From contig CAJTKV010000004.1 of NCBI GenBank assembly GCA_910577075.1, forward strand, positions 69,155 through 80,005: a stretch of DNA of 10,851 nucleotides, written 5' to 3'. The translations under genes and the position numbers were made by a program. Origin of the DNA: an uncultured Bacilli bacterium (lineage in GTDB: Bacteria; Bacillota_I; Bacilli_A; RF39; UBA660). This document shows positions 1 through 5,955 of this stretch, one piece after another. Position 1 is the first letter of the stretch. Each line of letters begins with the position of its first letter. The notes beneath the pieces were generated by a model. The model saw nothing but the letters and a program-made list of their open reading frames with translations, ran no database searches and had not been told where the DNA came from.

Positions 1-987
1 GTCGCCTGAGCAGCACTCAAGTGTTCTTACAGGAATATCAAGCGAACGGAACAAATCAACAGTGTTTTGCCAGAGCTTATCAAACCACATTTTTGATTCC
101 TCAGGCTTGCAGACAACAACCATTTCTTGTTTTTCAAATTGATGAATACGATAAACACCACGCTCCTCAATTCCGTGAGCACCCTTTTCTTTTCTGAAGC
201 ATGGTGAATATGAAGTCATTGTTATTGGTAAACTTTCAGGTTTAATAATTTGATCTTTAAATTTACCAATCATTGAGTGTTCACTAGTACCTATTAGGTA
301 TAGATCTTCGCCTTCAATTTTATACATCATGGCATCCATTTCGGCAAATGACATAACACCAGTTACAACATCACTTCTAATCATGAATGGTGGAATACAA
401 TATGTAAAACCTTTATCAATCATGAAGTCACGAGCATAAGAGAGCATCGCGCTTGATAACCTTGCAGCATCGCCCATTAGGTAGTAAAAACCGTTGCCAC
501 TCGTACGCCCTGAGGCATCTTTATCTAAAGCATTAAAATTGGCTAAAATATCCGCATGATATGGAATTTCATAATCAGGAACAATTGGCTCACCAAAGCG
601 CTCGACTTCGACATTTTCCGTATCATCTTTTCCCACTGGCACACTATCGGCAACAATATTAGGAATCTTCATCATTTTTTCTCTAATTATCTTACTTAAT
701 TCATCTTCGCGTTTGGTTAAGGTATCAATTTCTTCACCCATCGCATTAACTTTTTTCTTTATTTCGTTGGCTTCATCAACCTTTTTATCGCGCATTAAGT
801 TTCCTATTTCACTACTTAGGCGATTTTTTTCCGCACGAGCTTCATCCATCTTTAATTTAACATCGCGATATTCAACGTCAAGTTCATATATTTCCTCAAC
901 TAATGGAATCTTCTCATCTTGAAATTTCTTTTTAATATTTTCAATTACTCTATCTTTATCTTCTCTAATTAATTTAATATCTATCAT
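1..987 (-). CDS. serS: Seryl-tRNA synthetase, partial (C-terminus beyond window)
   Basis: Charges tRNA-Ser with serine in the cytoplasm (class II aminoacyl-tRNA synthetase). 329 codons are visible from the ATG at 987; roughly the last 90-100 residues, including motif 3, lie outside the window. Residues 1-105 form the charged, heptad-rich N-terminal arm that grips the long variable arm of tRNA-Ser. The catalytic core shows TSGNGFYYLMGD (162-173), the TSEHSMIG segment (234-241) and motif 2 around SPCFRKEKGAHG and YRIHQFEKQE (261-288). From memory, the wording of the core resembles the SerRS subtype common in Clostridia and some archaea more than the E. coli/B. subtilis form; this is an inference. 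The start follows the Nudix stop codon after one base, and its ribosome binding site (GGAGAG) lies inside the last Nudix codons, so the two are translationally linked. Expression should depend on the serine T-box at about 1444-1646. Confidence 0.97.
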   Translation of the reverse strand, partial: MIDIKLIREDKDRVIENIKKKFQDEKIPLVEEIYELDVEYRDVKLKMDEARAEKNRLSSEIGNLMRDKKVDEANEIKKKVNAMGEEIDTLTKREDELSKIIREKMMKIPNIVADSVPVGKDDTENVEVERFGEPIVPDYEIPYHADILANFNALDKDASGRTSGNGFYYLMGDAARLSSAMLSYARDFMIDKGFTYCIPPFMIRSDVVTGVMSFAEMDAMMYKIEGEDLYLIGTSEHSMIGKFKDQIIKPESLPITMTSYSPCFRKEKGAHGIEERGVYRIHQFEKQEMVVVCKPEESKMWFDKLWQNTVDLFRSLDIPVRTLECCSGD

Positions 988-988
988 T

Positions 989-1429
989 TTAAATCTCTCC
1001 TTCTTTTTTGATATTTTTTAAATAAAAATTAATGGTTTCGCGCGAGGATGAATATAAGTTTTCTGGCAGTTCATCTAATGGGAACCATTCCCATATATCA
1101 ATTTTTTCAGGTTCCATAACTTTTAAAGTTCCACTGTAGCTTTTAGCTATTAGGTGGATATTGACAAAGTGCTTGCCATCTTCAACATCATCACTGGCTC
1201 CAAAAGATTCAACATTACTAATATCTAAATTTGTCTCTTCTTTTACCTCACGTATAGCCGCTTCCACGATAGTCTCATCATATTCTTGTTTGCCTCCGGG
1301 GCAATTCCAGCTGCCTGGTTCATAAATGCCGCCTGTATCGACAGCGTTCAATGCTCTTCTTCCTAGCAAGAGTCGCCCTCTTTCATCGAATATTAAAACT
1401 CCTACACCGGCTTTAATAATTTTTTCCAT
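989..1429 (-). CDS. Nudix hydrolase (NUDT15/MutT-like), first gene of the serS operon
   Basis: Hydrolyses a nucleoside diphosphate linked to another moiety. The 146 residues contain a near-complete Nudix box at 46-68: G46-x5-E52-x7-R60-E61-V-K-E64-E65-T-N-L, with Asn67 where Gly is usual. The glutamates bind the catalytic metal. The N-terminal strand (KAGVGVLIFDERGRLLLGRR) and the C-terminal MEPEKIDIWEWFPLDELPEN segment resemble the NUDT15-like nucleotide-sanitising group, for which (d)NTPs are typical substrates. A dinucleotide polyphosphate such as Ap4A, a by-product of aminoacyl-tRNA synthetases, is an alternative; sequence alone does not decide. The start ATG at 1429 is preceded by AAGGAG at 1443-1438, directly after the T-box terminator U-tract. 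The gene sits between the serine T-box and serS, so it is probably induced together with serS when charged tRNA-Ser is scarce. Confidence 0.93.
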   Translation of the reverse strand: MEKIIKAGVGVLIFDERGRLLLGRRALNAVDTGGIYEPGSWNCPGGKQEYDETIVEAAIREVKEETNLDISNVESFGASDDVEDGKHFVNIHLIAKSYSGTLKVMEPEKIDIWEWFPLDELPENLYSSSRETINFYLKNIKKEGEI

Positions 1430-1443
1430 TTTTTCATCTCCTT

Positions 1444-1497
1444 AAAATAAAAAGAGAATGATACATAGGAGTGCATAGAGCACGGTACCATCCTCTT
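1444..1497 (-). terminator. Conditional terminator of the serine T-box leader
   Basis: In the minus-strand transcript, bases 1497-1485 pair with 1464-1452 in a 13-bp stem with two G-U pairs. The stem is followed by a U-rich tract (TTTTTATTTT) ending near 1442. The 5' arm contains the T-box motif (GATGGTACCGTG), so pairing of uncharged tRNA to UGGU at 1490-1487 would stabilise the antiterminator and prevent this hairpin, as is known for T-boxes. A smaller GTGC/GCAC hairpin can form in the loop. Confidence 0.88.
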
Positions 1498-1646
1498 AAT
1501 TAACTTAATTTTAATAACGGTATAACCCGGTTGCTATTAACAACACTAATAGGTAGATTCATGAAGTTAAATTAATTCGTTTGCACCAACCACGAACTCT
1601 CTAGATAATTTATAATTCACTACTAGTCCTATATCTTCGTTTTCTA
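1444..1646 (-). promoter_or_regulatory. T-box riboswitch, serine-specific (specifier UCU)
   Basis: This is a tRNA-sensing leader for the Nudix-serS operon. Visible T-box landmarks in transcript order are AGGACTAGTA in stem I, the AGAGAG bulge region, the distal hairpin TTCGT-GGTTGGTG-AAACGAA, the specifier loop GAA-TCT-A with TCT at 1557-1555, the stem III region CCGGGTTATACCGTTA, and the T-box GGATGGTACCGTG at 1492-1481 with UGGU at 1490-1487. The specifier TCT is a serine codon and is followed by a purine, as is usual. This agrees with serS downstream. It is a close relative of the proline leader at 7401-7604. Confidence 0.95.
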
Positions 1647-1652
1647 ACATTG

Positions 1653-1681
1653 ATTATATAATTAATATTTCTATTTGTCAA
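1653..1681 (-). promoter_or_regulatory. Sigma-A promoter of the T-box(Ser)-Nudix-serS operon
   Basis: A perfect -35 (TTGACA, 1681-1676) and a perfect -10 (TATAAT, 1658-1653) are separated by exactly 17 bp. Transcription would start near 1646, immediately before T-box stem I. The -35 begins only 7 bp past the stop codon of the upstream acetyltransferase gene. Such a strong promoter fits control by attenuation rather than by initiation. Confidence 0.93.
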
Positions 1682-1688
1682 TTCCTCT

Positions 1689-2165
1689 TTAATCCATTCT
1701 AAATGTATACATATGATCACTCAAGGTAAAGCCAAAAGACTCATACATTTTTATGGCATTGACATTGATGCTACTTAATTTAAAATACGTAATTCCCATT
1801 TTTTTGGCATTTGATAAAACATCTTGAAATAATTTTCTTTGGTATCCTTTGTTGCGATATTCTTCTAATGTGAAGACATTACATATATATCCCGTTATAC
1901 CATTAGGCGTGTTATATGTGGGAAAATGTTTATCAATATAAAATCCACAATTGGCAATTAATTTATCGTCGATAAAATAGCCAAACATGTGAAGGTTATC
2001 ATTTAAACTTTGCATTAGATATTTTCTCGTTCTTTCTCTTAGTTCCTTTTCAGAAATGAGAATTTCTAGTTCGTCTAAAAACTTAGAATCATAATTTTGA
2101 ATGCCCAGTCTTAAATTTATCATATCATCTAAATTCGTTAAATCTAGTTTTTTTATCGTCTCCAT
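1689..2165 (-). CDS. GNAT-family N-acetyltransferase
   Basis: Predicted to transfer an acetyl group from acetyl-CoA to an amine; the substrate cannot be read from the sequence. The protein has 158 residues, the size of a single GNAT domain. The acetyl-CoA pyrophosphate-binding loop follows the central strand: ICNVFTLEEYRNKGYQRKL (94-112), a form of the R/Q-x-x-G-x-G/A motif with R104, G107 and Gln109 in place of the last glycine. The C-terminal part has the usual NVNAIKMYESFGF (134-146), in which a Tyr often acts as the general acid. The start ATG at 2165 has an AGAAGGA ribosome binding site and an extended -10 promoter at 2204-2196, so it need not belong to the kinase operon upstream. No terminator is visible between its stop and the serine T-box promoter. 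Confidence 0.9.
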   Translation of the reverse strand: METIKKLDLTNLDDMINLRLGIQNYDSKFLDELEILISEKELRERTRKYLMQSLNDNLHMFGYFIDDKLIANCGFYIDKHFPTYNTPNGITGYICNVFTLEEYRNKGYQRKLFQDVLSNAKKMGITYFKLSSINVNAIKMYESFGFTLSDHMYTFRMD

Positions 2166-2195
2166 TATAAATTTCCTTCTTTACTACTTTTCTAG

Positions 2196-2204
2196 ATTAT
2201 AACA
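2196..2204 (-). promoter_or_regulatory. Extended -10 promoter for the acetyltransferase gene
   Basis: TGTTATAAT reads 2204-2196 on the minus strand: a perfect TATAAT with the upstream TG of extended -10 promoters. No good -35 is visible (TTAATT is the best at the right distance). It lies between the kinase stop codon and the acetyltransferase start. The surrounding bases nearly repeat the promoter upstream of the response regulator. Confidence 0.65.
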
Positions 2205-2227
2205 TAAAAACATAAGAAAATTAACAT

Positions 2228-3109
2228 TTAAAACCAGATTCTAATTGTTAATATTTTTTTCTTAAATGTAGCTTCAATAGTACCATTATTTAACTCTACT
2301 AACTGTTTGGCAATGGATAGACCTATTCCACCACTTTTCTTTGCATTATTAACGGTATAATATCTATTAAATATTTTTTCCACACTAGTTAAATCTAAAA
2401 GTGATGTAGTATTGGAAAATGAGATAATGCCATCCTCATCCAAAGATATCACGATTTTATCTTCGCTATATTTAATTGCATTAGATAAGATGTTTTCAAA
2501 TATTCTTTTCAACATTGCCTCATCTAATGATTTTATTATCTTTTTATCGGTTATTTTTACTTCAATATCCAAGTTTTTTTCTTTAATTAAATCGTAAAAA
2601 TCACATATGGTTTCTTCTAGTAGTCTATTAATAATAATATCCTTTTTATTAATCTCACAGAAAGTATCTAAACTCTTAGAAAAATCAAATAATTGCTCAG
2701 TTAATGATGTCAAATCATTGGTTTTCTTACTAATTATATTGATATATTCTCTCTGTTTTTTATTTAAACTTTTTAAATCGATTAAATCAAGATAACCCCT
2801 TATGGCAGTAAGGGGTGTTCTTAAATCATGGCTTATATTGGTAATTGATTGTTTTAAATCTTGATTACCATTTTTATATTCCAACTCTAATTTACGCATG
2901 ATTTTTAAGCTTTTATTTAAGGTATTTACGAGTCTTTTGACACTTTTATCATTTATTCCCAAGGTGAGTAAATTATTAGTATCCGCATTAATTATTTCTA
3001 ATAGTGAATCTCCTATATTTTTTATTTCATTTTTTAACATTACTATTTTTATTATTAATATCAAAGATATAATTAATTCTAATAAAAATAAATAAAACCA
3101 GATACCCAT
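2228..3109 (-). CDS. Membrane sensor histidine kinase of the two-component/ABC module
   Basis: Predicted to autophosphorylate on a histidine and pass the phosphate to the OmpR-type regulator encoded at 4933-5592. Numbering from the ATG at 3109 gives 293 residues. There is one membrane segment (about 3-24), a short charged linker with no extracellular sensor domain, the H-box NISHDLRTPLTAI (91-103, phospho-acceptor H94), an N-box FENILSNAIKYSE (204-216) and a G-box SGGIGLSIAK (259-268). The usual D-x-G-x-G (G1) box is not recognisable; the segment reads ISFSNTTSLLDLTSVEKIF, as in some Firmicutes kinases. With no ectodomain, the kinase may sense through the membrane or through the adjacent permease (inference). 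A GTG at 3118 is in frame, but AAGGTG at 3121-3116 overlaps it and is well placed (6 nt) for the ATG at 3109. The gene starts 12 nt after the permease stop. Confidence 0.92.
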   Translation of the reverse strand: MGIWFYLFLLELIISLILIIKIVMLKNEIKNIGDSLLEIINADTNNLLTLGINDKSVKRLVNTLNKSLKIMRKLELEYKNGNQDLKQSITNISHDLRTPLTAIRGYLDLIDLKSLNKKQREYINIISKKTNDLTSLTEQLFDFSKSLDTFCEINKKDIIINRLLEETICDFYDLIKEKNLDIEVKITDKKIIKSLDEAMLKRIFENILSNAIKYSEDKIVISLDEDGIISFSNTTSLLDLTSVEKIFNRYYTVNNAKKSGGIGLSIAKQLVELNNGTIEATFKKKILTIRIWF

Positions 3110-3121
3110 ATTAATCACCTT

Positions 3122-3949
3122 CTATTTCAATTCTTTTCTCTTAAACAATACTAATCCTGTGCCGGTAAATATAACTATAAGACCTAATGAATAAAGTGGC
3201 AATACTTTTAAATTTGGAGCAGTTCTACCTGCGATTTGAAACATTTGTCCTGCTGGATTAATATCAACTATAATTTGATAAATTGTTCTTTTCTCTTTAC
3301 TAAGATATCTTGGGTTTGGTACTTCTTTTATTTTAGTTTCGCCATTTACTATTGACGCTTCTGAAATTGTTTTAGGTGCCTCTAACCTATTAAAACAAAT
3401 CATAGCATTCATCATCAACCCAAATGAAAACATAATTGACACTATGGCTGTAATAGTCTTGTTGGAAATAACCATCGCCAAAAAAGTAAATATGCTAGAA
3501 TAAGCAATAGTAGTTACAAAGATTGTTCCTAATAACATTAATAATTTTGAAATTGGTATTGTAATACTACCAAATAATGGAATTCCTATACTCGCAACTA
3601 TTCCTAAAAATACAATATAGGAAAACAAATTTGTAACAGTTACAATTATCAAATTAGATAAATATATATTTACTCTCTTATGACCTATACTAATCTTATT
3701 TCTAATTGCTCCATCTGAATATTCTACGCCTAAAAATAGACTTGTAAATATAGCAATTACAATTCCAATCATCGTTGAATAATTAAGCATAAGTTGTTCT
3801 ACTTCTATTACCTCACCATAATTTTTCATATCGCTATATTGTGTATAAATCATAAATAAAGCAAGTACTATACTAAAAATAATTAATAACCAAAATGTTT
3901 TATTTTTACGAAGTCTTGTAAAACTGGCATTTAATAATCTAATCATCAT
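3122..3949 (-). CDS. ABC-2 type transporter permease
   Basis: Membrane subunit that would pair with the ATPase encoded just upstream, probably to export or remove a peptide antibiotic or lipid-active compound (inference from context). 275 residues from the ATG at 3949. About six hydrophobic segments are visible, near 20-35, 58-76, 98-123, 136-161, 167-185 and 250-269. The segment GVEYSDGAIRNKISIGHKR (74-92), after the second membrane segment, is the typical cytoplasmic coupling stretch of lantibiotic-immunity-like ABC-2 permeases. A polar loop of about 60 residues (186-247) precedes the last membrane segment. A longer reading frame starts at TTG 3961, but GGAGG at 3959-3955 lies inside it and serves the ATG at 3949 or the adjacent ATG at 3946. 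The start overlaps the end of the ATPase gene by about 11 nt, which suggests coupled translation. Confidence 0.92.
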   Translation of the reverse strand: MMIRLLNASFTRLRKNKTFWLLIIFSIVLALFMIYTQYSDMKNYGEVIEVEQLMLNYSTMIGIVIAIFTSLFLGVEYSDGAIRNKISIGHKRVNIYLSNLIIVTVTNLFSYIVFLGIVASIGIPLFGSITIPISKLLMLLGTIFVTTIAYSSIFTFLAMVISNKTITAIVSIMFSFGLMMNAMICFNRLEAPKTISEASIVNGETKIKEVPNPRYLSKEKRTIYQIIVDINPAGQMFQIAGRTAPNLKVLPLYSLGLIVIFTGTGLVLFKRKELK

Positions 3950-4853
3950 TATCACCTCCAATTAAATTCATATAGTAATTTTCTAAAGACTCCTCTTTTT
4001 CATGAATCTCATCAGCTATTAAATTTTTTTGGGATAATTCCGTAATGAATTTTGATAAATTATTTTCACCATAGACATTTATATTTTTGCTATCTATTAC
4101 TTCATAAGAAATTTTATTTTCTTCAAAGTATTTGACAAATTCTTTTACTTTACTTACTTTTAATTCTATTTTGTGTTCCATCTTTTTCATGAGTTCTTCA
4201 TTCGTGATTTCTTGAATAATAGAACCATTATCTAAAAAACCATAATGGGTTGCTATTTTTGACAATTCATCTAAATAATGACTAGATATTAAAATAGTAA
4301 TTTTTCTTTCTTTATTTAATTTTAATATTAATTCTCTTATTTCGATGATCCCCTTTGGATCAAGTCCGTTAATGGGTTCATCTAAAATTAAGAAATCAGG
4401 ATTACCCGCAAGAGCGATTGCAATACCTAATCTTTGCTTCATTCCTAGTGAAAAGTTTTTCGTTTTTTTCTTTCCTGTTTCCTCTAAACCAACTAATTTT
4501 AATAGTTCTTCAATGCCATCAAGGCTAGGCATTCCTACTAATTTATATTGTTCTATTAAATTATCACGAGCACTCATCTCGCCATATATAGATGGGGTTT
4601 CTATAATTGCACCCATTCTCTTTCTAACGGTTATAATCCCCGAATTTTTATTACTTTTATCATAAAGAATATACTCCCCGCTGGTAGGTTCTTGTAATCC
4701 ACAAATAATTCTTATAAGAGTGGTTTTTCCAGCACCGTTTTTACCAACTAGGCCATATATTGCACCTTTTTCAATATGCATGTTGGTATGATTTAAGGCT
4801 CTAAAGTCCTTATATTTTTTCTCAAGATTATTAGTTTCTAATACTATCTCCAT
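3939..4853 (-). CDS. ABC transporter ATP-binding protein (BcrA/lantibiotic-immunity type)
   Basis: Cytoplasmic ATPase that would energise the neighbouring ABC-2 permease. The 304 residues hold Walker A GKNGAGKTT (37-45), signature FSLGMKQRL (134-142), Walker B FLILDEP (154-160) followed by INGLDPKG as D-loop, and the H-loop histidine H192 in ILISSHYLDEL. Here FSLGMKQRL replaces the common LSGGQ and INGLDP the common TNGLDP; both forms are typical of BcrA/lantibiotic-immunity ATPases. The C-terminal ~85 residues after the ATPase core are a variable extension of a length usual for this group. The start ATG at 4853 has a strong AAAGGAG site. The gene is the first one downstream of the phased TTAAGA repeats at 4892-4931, so it, the permease and the kinase are probably induced by the response regulator. 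The stop codon is TAG. Confidence 0.95.
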   Translation of the reverse strand: MEIVLETNNLEKKYKDFRALNHTNMHIEKGAIYGLVGKNGAGKTTLIRIICGLQEPTSGEYILYDKSNKNSGIITVRKRMGAIIETPSIYGEMSARDNLIEQYKLVGMPSLDGIEELLKLVGLEETGKKKTKNFSLGMKQRLGIAIALAGNPDFLILDEPINGLDPKGIIEIRELILKLNKERKITILISSHYLDELSKIATHYGFLDNGSIIQEITNEELMKKMEHKIELKVSKVKEFVKYFEENKISYEVIDSKNINVYGENNLSKFITELSQKNLIADEIHEKEESLENYYMNLIGGDNDD

Positions 4854-4876
4854 AATTTTCTCCTTTCTCTTAGCAT

Positions 4877-4931
4877 TTTATATTAAAAATATTAAGAAAA
4901 TGATTAAGAAATTGTTAAGATTCTGTTAAGA
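4877..4931 (-). promoter_or_regulatory. Phased direct-repeat operator and promoter for the ABC-kinase operon
   Basis: Four copies of TTAAGA (TCTTAA in the transcribed direction) occur on the plus strand at 4892-4897, 4904-4909, 4915-4920 and 4926-4931, that is 12, 11 and 11 bp apart, about one helical turn each. The two copies nearest the regulator gene extend to TCTTAACA. Tandem repeats at 11-bp spacing are the usual binding pattern for OmpR/PhoB-family regulators, and the gene immediately upstream encodes one. A plausible -10 (TATAAA, 4882-4877) lies downstream with no good -35, as expected for an activator-dependent promoter. Assignment of the regulator is inference. Confidence 0.72.
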
Positions 4932-4932
4932 T

Positions 4933-5592
4933 TTAATCTTTTAATTTAAAACCTATGCCCCAAATGGATTCAATATATTCATTATCTGTTTTATTTTTGA
5001 TTTTTCTTCTTATATTGCTCATGTGAACTCTTAAGGAATTTTCATCACAATCCTCAGTATCATCACTTATTAAATCTAATAATTTATTTTTGGGAATAAC
5101 TTGGGTGGGATTTAAAAGTAATTGCTTTAATATAGCATATTCTGTCTTTGTCAAATTCACTTTTTTATTGCAGATAAGTAGTGTATGATTGTCATTTACT
5201 AATTCTAATTCCTTATACTTTAAATTATCCGTGACTATATTACTATTATTCCTCAATTGTACTTCAATTCTTGCTAGTAATTCTCTTGCTTCAAAAGGCT
5301 TTGTTATATAATCGTTAGCGCCCGATAATAGGCAATTTACTTTATCGTCACTAGAAACTTTTGCAGAAAGAACGATTATTGGAATAGTTTTTACTTTCGC
5401 AAGTATTTCTTCACCAGTTAAACCTGGCAACATTAAATCAAGTAAGATTAGATCAAACTTTTCTTTTTCAAGTAATAGTAGTGCTTCGGTTCCCGAATAA
5501 GCACTATAAATATTGTAGCCATTCTTCTTTAATATTTCTTCTAGAATTGTATGAATACTTTCATCATCTTCTACGACTAAGATCTTTTTCAT
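4933..5592 (-). CDS. OmpR/PhoB-family response regulator
   Basis: DNA-binding partner of the kinase encoded at 2228-3109. The 219 residues have a receiver domain at 1-120 and a winged-helix domain from about 145 to the end. Receiver residues are complete: acidic pocket E8/D9/D10, phospho-acceptor D52 in LLDLMLPG, S76 switch, Y95, and K98-P99. The effector domain shows LTKTEYAILKQLL, the recognition region DENSLRVHMSNIRRKI and the C-terminal hairpin YIESIWGIGFKL. The start ATG at 5592 has AAAGGTG ahead of it and an extended -10 promoter at 5623-5615. The TAA stop is followed after one base by the first operator repeat, so the gene sits directly against its probable target site. No similar repeats are seen upstream of its own promoter, so autoregulation is not evident. 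Confidence 0.95.
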   Translation of the reverse strand: MKKILVVEDDESIHTILEEILKKNGYNIYSAYSGTEALLLLEKEKFDLILLDLMLPGLTGEEILAKVKTIPIIVLSAKVSSDDKVNCLLSGANDYITKPFEARELLARIEVQLRNNSNIVTDNLKYKELELVNDNHTLLICNKKVNLTKTEYAILKQLLLNPTQVIPKNKLLDLISDDTEDCDENSLRVHMSNIRRKIKNKTDNEYIESIWGIGFKLKD

Positions 5593-5614
5593 ATTATCAC
5601 CTTTATTACCAAAT

Positions 5615-5623
5615 ATTATAACA
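5615..5623 (-). promoter_or_regulatory. Extended -10 promoter for the response regulator
   Basis: TGTTATAAT reads 5623-5615 on the minus strand, with a perfect TATAAT and the extended TG. No -35 is recognisable, because the preceding 17 bp are filled by the upstream terminator hairpin and its U-tract. The leader to the ATG at 5592 is short, with AAAGGTG as ribosome binding site. Confidence 0.65.
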
Positions 5624-5648
5624 TAAAAAACAGATTAGAAATCTGTTT
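5624..5648 (-). terminator. Intrinsic terminator ending the proS operon
   Basis: On the minus strand AAACAGATT (5648-5640) and AATCTGTTT (5636-5628) form a 9-bp perfect stem with the 3-nt loop TCT. The run of Ts at 5630-5625 overlaps the last bases of the stem. It lies just after the small gene at 5656-5934 and directly abuts the response-regulator promoter, so it separates the two transcription units. Confidence 0.85.
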
Positions 5649-5655
5649 TAATATT

Positions 5656-5934
5656 TTATTCTAGTGTAGAATCTTTAGCTAATTTAAATCCGCCCCATAG
5701 AGGATCATATTTAAATAATAATGAGTATTCTTTTCCTTCATGAACATTGATGACGACACTTTTTTCACGACGATTCCACACTTTATACTTAACTGTATGC
5801 TCACCTATTGCTAAATCTATTTCTTTTGTTTCATTGTTACTTAAATCAAATTTTTGGGCATCATCAACAGCGATATGCATTTTTATTGCGCATCCCCATA
5901 CCGATTTTTTACGTCTTATTATTACTTTTGTCAT
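5656..5934 (-). CDS. Small beta-rich protein of unknown function (DUF2846/PEGA-like)
   Basis: 92 residues from the ATG at 5934. I do not recognise a defined function. The sequence alternates short strands: TKVIIRRKKSVWGCAIKMHI, then a V-D-D turn, then IGEHTVKYKVWNRREKS, then VVINVHEGKEYSLLF. The pattern, with IGEHTVKYK resembling the PGxHxL...V strand of PEGA and DUF2846-type domains, suggests a small Ig-like beta-sandwich; this comparison is from memory. There is no signal peptide or membrane segment, so it is probably cytoplasmic or peripheral. The longer in-frame start (TTG at 5952) is rejected because AAGGAG at 5945-5940 serves the ATG at 5934. The gene follows proS by 21 nt and precedes a terminator, so it is the second gene of the proline T-box operon. 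Confidence 0.75.
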   Translation of the reverse strand: MTKVIIRRKKSVWGCAIKMHIAVDDAQKFDLSNNETKEIDLAIGEHTVKYKVWNRREKSVVINVHEGKEYSLLFKYDPLWGGFKLAKDSTLE

Positions 5935-5955
5935 TTTACTACTCCTTACCAAGCT

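Noticed and set aside
713..922. Plus-strand open frame over the serS coiled-coil region
   Set aside because: It is antisense to a clear serS reading frame, low in complexity (Ser/Phe-rich) and lacks a ribosome binding site. The other plus-strand frames at 2412-3095, 4345-4665, 5747-6120, 6800-7013, 7789-8028 and 10555-10743 are rejected for the same reason.
3110..3118. GTG at 3118 as start of the histidine kinase
   Set aside because: The AAGGTG ribosome binding site overlaps that GTG and is properly spaced for the ATG at 3109.
3950..3961. TTG at 3961 as permease start
   Set aside because: The GGAGG site lies within those codons, so initiation at ATG 3949 or 3946 is far more likely.
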